Shown: positions 38,801-44,800 of the stretch, in pieces
How positions within the stretch are numbered: position 1 is the first letter of the stretch
Layout: the number at the start of each line of letters is the position of its first letter
Assembly (NCBI GenBank): GCA_030062745.1
Contig: CP099848.1
Span: 20,881,081 to 20,945,080 of the forward strand
Direction of reading: 5' to 3'
DNA: 64,000 bases
From: Capitulum mitella
Taxonomy: Eukaryota > Arthropoda > Thecostraca > Pollicipedomorpha > Pollicipedidae
Program-made: the position numbers and the translations under genes
The notes under the pieces: generated by a model
What the model was told of the DNA's origin: nothing
Seen by the model: the letters and a program-made list of their open reading frames with translations, nothing else
The model's database searches: none

Positions 38801-41800
38801 GAGAAGTACAACGCTTACCTTACCTTACAACGCATGGTTCAAAACGCGTCCGAAAAGCAAGAGAGCCGGGCTCAGGACGGCAGACTCCGAGACTGACCTG
38901 TTGCCCCAGTCGACCTTGGCTGTGACCTTGACCCGGAGTTCCCGGATCTGATCCTGGGTCAGCGTGCCTGTGACGAGCTGCCGCCTCCAGTCCAGCAGCT
39001 CGTGCATCACCTTCCACAGGGCGGACACCTCCTGTGTGTCTCGACCCTGTGACGGAGACACGGGTGAGTACCGGCCACCGGCCGGGGGAGGAGGTCCTCC
39101 GATCGAGGATCAGTCGCCGGCCAGCCCGGTTGAGAAATGCGTGCCGCGCGTCCCGAGCTGCATACAGATCGGACGGTGTCGACAGGTATCGTCCGCCGAG
39201 TCATACCGAAGGCAGGCAGCCATGATTAATCAGCCGCATGACAGGTCGCTCTATCGTGACGTCACTGAAAACGTGACGGCTGACTACGAGTATGCAGTTA
39301 CGCGATCACTCAGCCAGAGACAACGATCTCGTTGTACAACGCTGCCAAGATCCAAGCATTGTCTATAGAACTGTCGTACGCATACATGCCAACTGCCCAT
39401 GCTTTGTCCAAGGCACAAGCGACAGCACGCACGTGGTTTCTCACGGTGAGCGGACCAGTCCCCCTATTCTTTGTCAGGCCCGCGAAGACCTTGAGGTGGC
39501 TGTGTCAATTCAACGCTCGCGCCAAGACGCGGCAGACCCGACCCCAGTTTACACAGCGATTACTCACAGCGAGACCACAGGCCAGCCCAACGGGGACCCG
39601 ACGGCTCACACGGCAAACGTCTCGGCCCGCTGTATTAGTCGTTTCAGGTGATACCAGCTGCCGCGTGCAGGTAGGCACGACTGGATAACTGGCGCAGACC
39701 ACTACCTGCCTTTACCCTGGACTCTTTTTCTGCATCCTCTTTCTAACGCTGTCTTTTGTCCCACGTCATCAACCGGAACACCTTTCAGCGCTCCTCATTC
39801 TGCAAGCATACTCACGACATAAAGCTGCTTCCACCTGGCGCTCCATTCTTTGAGTACTTGCGACACCTCTGTCACCACCTCATCCTCCACGGGCACGATC
39901 CGCTCCTGTGTCCTGCAACGTCAAGACAGAGCGACCTGTTAAACCGCCTGACAGTCAAGCACGGACTGGTCAGGACGAACTGGCGCGTATTTCACAGCAG
40001 AAACGATTTGATTGGTATTCATACCATCAGCAGCCTGTGACGTCCCATCGAGATCAGGCGGCTACCTTTCCAGGTCTAAGCGTCCGCCTTTCAGTGTACC
40101 AGACTGATGAAGCATGGAACAAAAAGGGGCTTGTGATGGGACGCCTACGCCAGACGTTGGACACAAATCAACACTCCACGGCACGAAACTCGTCTCAGAA
40201 AAACCTTACTGTGAAAGCACGACCTTGAAAACCGGACGCACGCAGTCGGCTGCCTCGTCAGCCACTCATCTAGCTCGAAAATGCGGTCAACCCAACCGGT
40301 ACGGTCACCTCTGGGGTCAACCCTGGCCGGACCGGTTACCTCTGACGTCACGATCTGACCGGCGCGTCACACCTCTCGAGCCGCCGCACGCGGCGCACCC
40401 GGTGACCTCAGCCGTCCGGCGCCGGCCCGGCAGCGGGGGGGGGGGGCGCGCGTCTCCCGGAAAGTGAAAGCGGTCGGACGGGGCGGGTCCAGAGCGGACG
40501 GCGGTCTAAAGCCGTCCGCCAAAGCGGCAATCGACGTTCCAGGCAGCTAAAAAGACAAACGGTGACAGCACGGGGAAGGTGTGACGCGGCTGAAAATCGA
40601 CACTTGGCAGCGTTAGAAAGTTGCACTTTGTTCTGGGCCCCCTACCATAACACTTTGCAGACCGTGCAAAATCTGTTCAAGTTGCCAGTGTCAAGTATGC
40701 TGGGCAGGCTGACTCAGTTTCCGTATTACATGCACCTGCACATATCTATAACATCTACTCGTGCACCTAGTTTGATACAAATTCCAGCTGTTTTCTAGCA
40801 TGCGTTCTCCTCAGCGCAAATTACTGCCCGGTGGCGGCGCCCCGCGCTTTAATAAGCCTTCCGCCACCGCTGCACGGTTTGCGTATCGTTACAGAGGACT
40901 GGACGAAGCCGGGCCAGAGACACACGTCTCCCGGTAGTGTCAGGTTCCGGCCGGTGGAGAGCTATCTGTGAGCATCCGGCAGTGGGAAGCTGCCCCTGAA
41001 CGCGACCTCTTTTTTCCGGTGACATTGCAGGTGCGCTGTCCCGTCGTCATGTCCTGAGCCTTCCTGCCTGGGTTTTTGGGGGTCAGATACCTCAGGTGTG
41101 CGTCATGATGCCAGTACCATGCGAGTGTATTCACACTAGTGTGTACGTGCAGTGTGTTCGAACATGTACGATGCCGTGATGGTGTAGCATCGCTTTCGGT
41201 AAATCTCGAAGCGAACGGAAGTTGGCATCACTCCGTTTAACTGGGTGGCGTTTTTTTTTTAGGCTATCGCAGTAACTTTGTCATCCATCACCCATCGTTT
41301 GGCTTTTTAAATCACTTCCAGACAAGACCCAGCAAAACAGACAGTGTATGATGGATGCGTCCCCGTCGCACCCAGTGACCGATGAGTGCCATGCCGTACG
41401 GGGCGGCTGGCTGCTGCCATCTTGACGACTGATTTCTCTTATAGTTAACCCGGCACCGCCTGGCGTGTTTTTGTACCCGCGACCGCTTGGCAATGTCAAA
41501 AAAGGCACCCCCTGCTATCTCAGGATTTAACCGTCGGATCTGAACCGGTCTACCACCAGTCGATAGCCCTGAGCTTTGCAATTTAGGAAATACTATGCTG
41601 AACGCTGACCCTGGTCACATGACTGATGACGTCATAGGTCATGTAAAACGCATAACACGACGTCGGAAAAACTTATTCGCAGCCGTTTTGATCTACGTGA
41701 TAAAATAATGACAAACAAATCTTCTTATGATCAGTTTTGCATTATCTGCCTTTCATCCAGTCAAGGTACGTCTAAGTCAGGTCACATAAGGCCGCATTAT

Positions 41801-44800
41801 TCTTCCTGACAAAGAGCAAACATTACTCGCTGCGATTTTTAGCTGCGTCCAATACAGAACTGCAATGACATCTCGTGATAATTTAATACGTTCTGTCTTC
41901 TCTTTAGCAGTCCAAGGTCAAGCCAGATCAGGACAAATAATCATTTTGCTTTTCCTAACTAGGAAAAATAACTGATATCTCTTGCTACTGAACAATCTTC
42001 AACAGGTAATGTTGCATTTCATTTCGTTTTGAAATCTACCTATGACGTGACCTGACTTGACATGACCTCACATTGCATTTGGTGAGCTTTGCTGAGAAAC
42101 GCGTATAGATTTGCTTGTCTGACCTGAACGATGGGGAAAGTCAGCGGCAGCAACCACTATCAACTACAATGCGAATCAGTCCCATTGCCATCATGCATGC
42201 GACCTAGCATGACCTCTAATGTTGACATGTCACGATTGCATGTCCTTTTGGGGACCGTATCCTAGGCAAATGAAAATAATCCATGTATTATAATCGCAAA
42301 TACTATAATTAAAATATGCAGCATTGATTGTTGAACAAGTACTGACAATTTTGTTGGGCTGACTCTAACGGTTCAGGATTTATTCAAGAAAAACCCAGGG
42401 GATGCCCTATTTGACACACCCAGGCGGTGCCGGATAAGCACGACTATACAACAGGCATGTCTGAAACGTGTTCGTCAATACCGGATCTGCCACAAACGCA
42501 TGATTACTCATTGCACTTATTCATCTGTTTGTCTTATATAAAATATTTGTATATTCATGGACGTAGCCAAGGGTGGCATGGGACCACGCCCCCCCCCCGA
42601 GCCAAGCGATGTACACAAGATGTTAAGCGTTTCGCAGGAATACAGAGCAATGATCATAAATATGTTGCAAAAACAAACATCATATGTGTTTCTTGTATGT
42701 TAAATGTGAGGGCAGTTACATAAAATTGCTGCTTGTTCTTACAAGTTTCGTCATATGCCAGCACCATAAGACGAAATTTGGCATTTGCCCTCCCCCCGAG
42801 GAACATCCTGGCTATGTGCTCGTGTATATTACTGCGTATTACATGCTATATAATATTATATAATGCCATACTGCGCACCGATATTATAAGTGCGTTTGCT
42901 CATGGACCGTTCACCGATGTCGGGAATTTAAATAATTACATACTCGTACAATGCCACAAAAATCCATGCATTAAAACCGACAGAACATTGCCGTTTCTCT
43001 TCATGATCATGTGATTATCGTATCATTGCTTGTATATTTCAAACCACATGTATTTTTGCTGCTGTTTGAGGATTAAGATGACGTGATTCCTGTTGAAGCT
43101 AGTGCTCACCTTGCGTCATTTAAATACACCAACAAGGCGCCTTGTGCAGCGCACGACAAGCAAGGGTGCTGCTTGCTTCGTTGCTGCTTGCATCATTACT
43201 TTCCCTTCATGCATTCGCACGGGAGGCGACCGCGTGCAGGTATCAAGAGCGTGACAGCCAGAAGGTGAAGCCGACGCCAGTGAGTCAACACCGGAGCCTG
43301 CAACATGCCGGAGTCGACGCTGTGCGCAGGACGCGAGCTGGAAACACAATGCACGTCTCCGTAACACTGGCTTCACGAGCGGCTGAACACCAGCGCCAAA
43401 CCGCGCGGCTGGCCTTCACGCCCGAGACCTTCGACAACGCCGTTGGCAGCTGCGCTGTACATCCTGCACCCCCGGCCTGCTTGGACGCGGTCCTGAAATG
43501 ATCCGTTACAGCGGGCGATTCAATTTCACGGTTAAATTCGGCTGTATTCAGTGGCTCATCATATTCGGACGGGCTACAAAGTAAGCTTGTTAACTCTCGC
43601 CCGTGCCGGGCCTTCTGCCTAACGCAGACGTATGGGGGAGTTGGTGCGACCCCCTCTGCGGCCATTTCCACACCGTGCGTCCTAGAGCGTCGCTGAAAAA
43701 AACAGCGTGTTGTGCGTGACAAGATCTCGCGACTGGTATCTCTTTTTAAGGTCTCAGATAGCAGGATGGCCCGGGTCGGGTCAAAAATAAAAAAAATCGG
43801 CAGAAAGTGGTACTTTTCGAATTTCGGCGCAAATAAACGCCAAAGAATACATGATAATGAAACGAAACGGATATCATAGTCTCCGTCAGTCAATCATGAG
43901 TCTGTCTGTACACCACATGATTGCATTTCACCCATGGAGTGACAATCCTTGCCAAGCAGGGTCGTCGGCTTAAATACATTCTCGGAGCTGCAGAAGCATT
44001 TTTGTCAATGATAATAGACCTTGAGATCAAAAGTAACACCTCAACTAATAAGCATTATTGTCTAATAGGACGCACAGGTCATCTTAGATCATCCAAGGTT
44101 ATCTGAAGTCGATGACCTAGAATGACTCCGCATAACCTAGAAAATTGCAACCTAGATGCCTTAAAAACATTTTCAGCTTTATATACGACACAAAATCTAG
44201 TCTCAGGCATGCCATGGTATTGTAGGTTCATCACTCTGCGGCCGACGCCGCTCCGCCCGTCGGAGCAAAAGTCAGGCGTTCGCTGAACTGCGCCCTTTTT
44301 GATGACGTAAAAGATAAATCGCACCAAATTTATATCATTCGATTCCTTATGTCCCAAGCAATCCAAATATACACGTTGTTTCGCAATAACTATTTCCTAT
44401 CGCATTCCCAAAGACAAAAAGTAACGTGCTTCCCGCCGCAGCTCATGACCTAGGTTTACACCCTCGATAATCCTGGCATTGAGCATAAGTTTATTAAAAC
44501 TATGTATAGTTTTATGGATCATACACCGGCGCGTCGGCGCGCGAAAACGGCTGACATGGTTCCCGTTATGACATCACTGCTCGTTACCAGGGTAACGTAG
44601 ACAAAATCATCATAAGATCCGGAAAGGATGCCCCAGAAGGAATACCAAGTTCCAGATAGATCAAACACACCGTTCGGAAGTTATCCTGGGAAAACCTGGG
44701 GAAGGGTTGCCTCAATCCCCCTATAGAGACGAGTATTAAGCTCTATTCGTTGGCTGCGCCGCTTTAGTGAGCTCCAAAAAAGTGCGCAGCCAAATCTTCA

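Larger units (their letters stand above)
28151..38897. other. Dock intron C-D, 10.7 kb
   Basis: Holds several GC-rich islands (31,200-32,100; 33,200-33,850; 35,560-36,030), two GC minisatellites near 36.5-37.4 kb, an AATAC microsatellite (29,896-29,915), CT tracts (34,411-34,470) and a (CGG)n run. No conserved protein block was seen. An alternative promoter in one of the islands is possible but unsupported. Confidence 0.6.
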
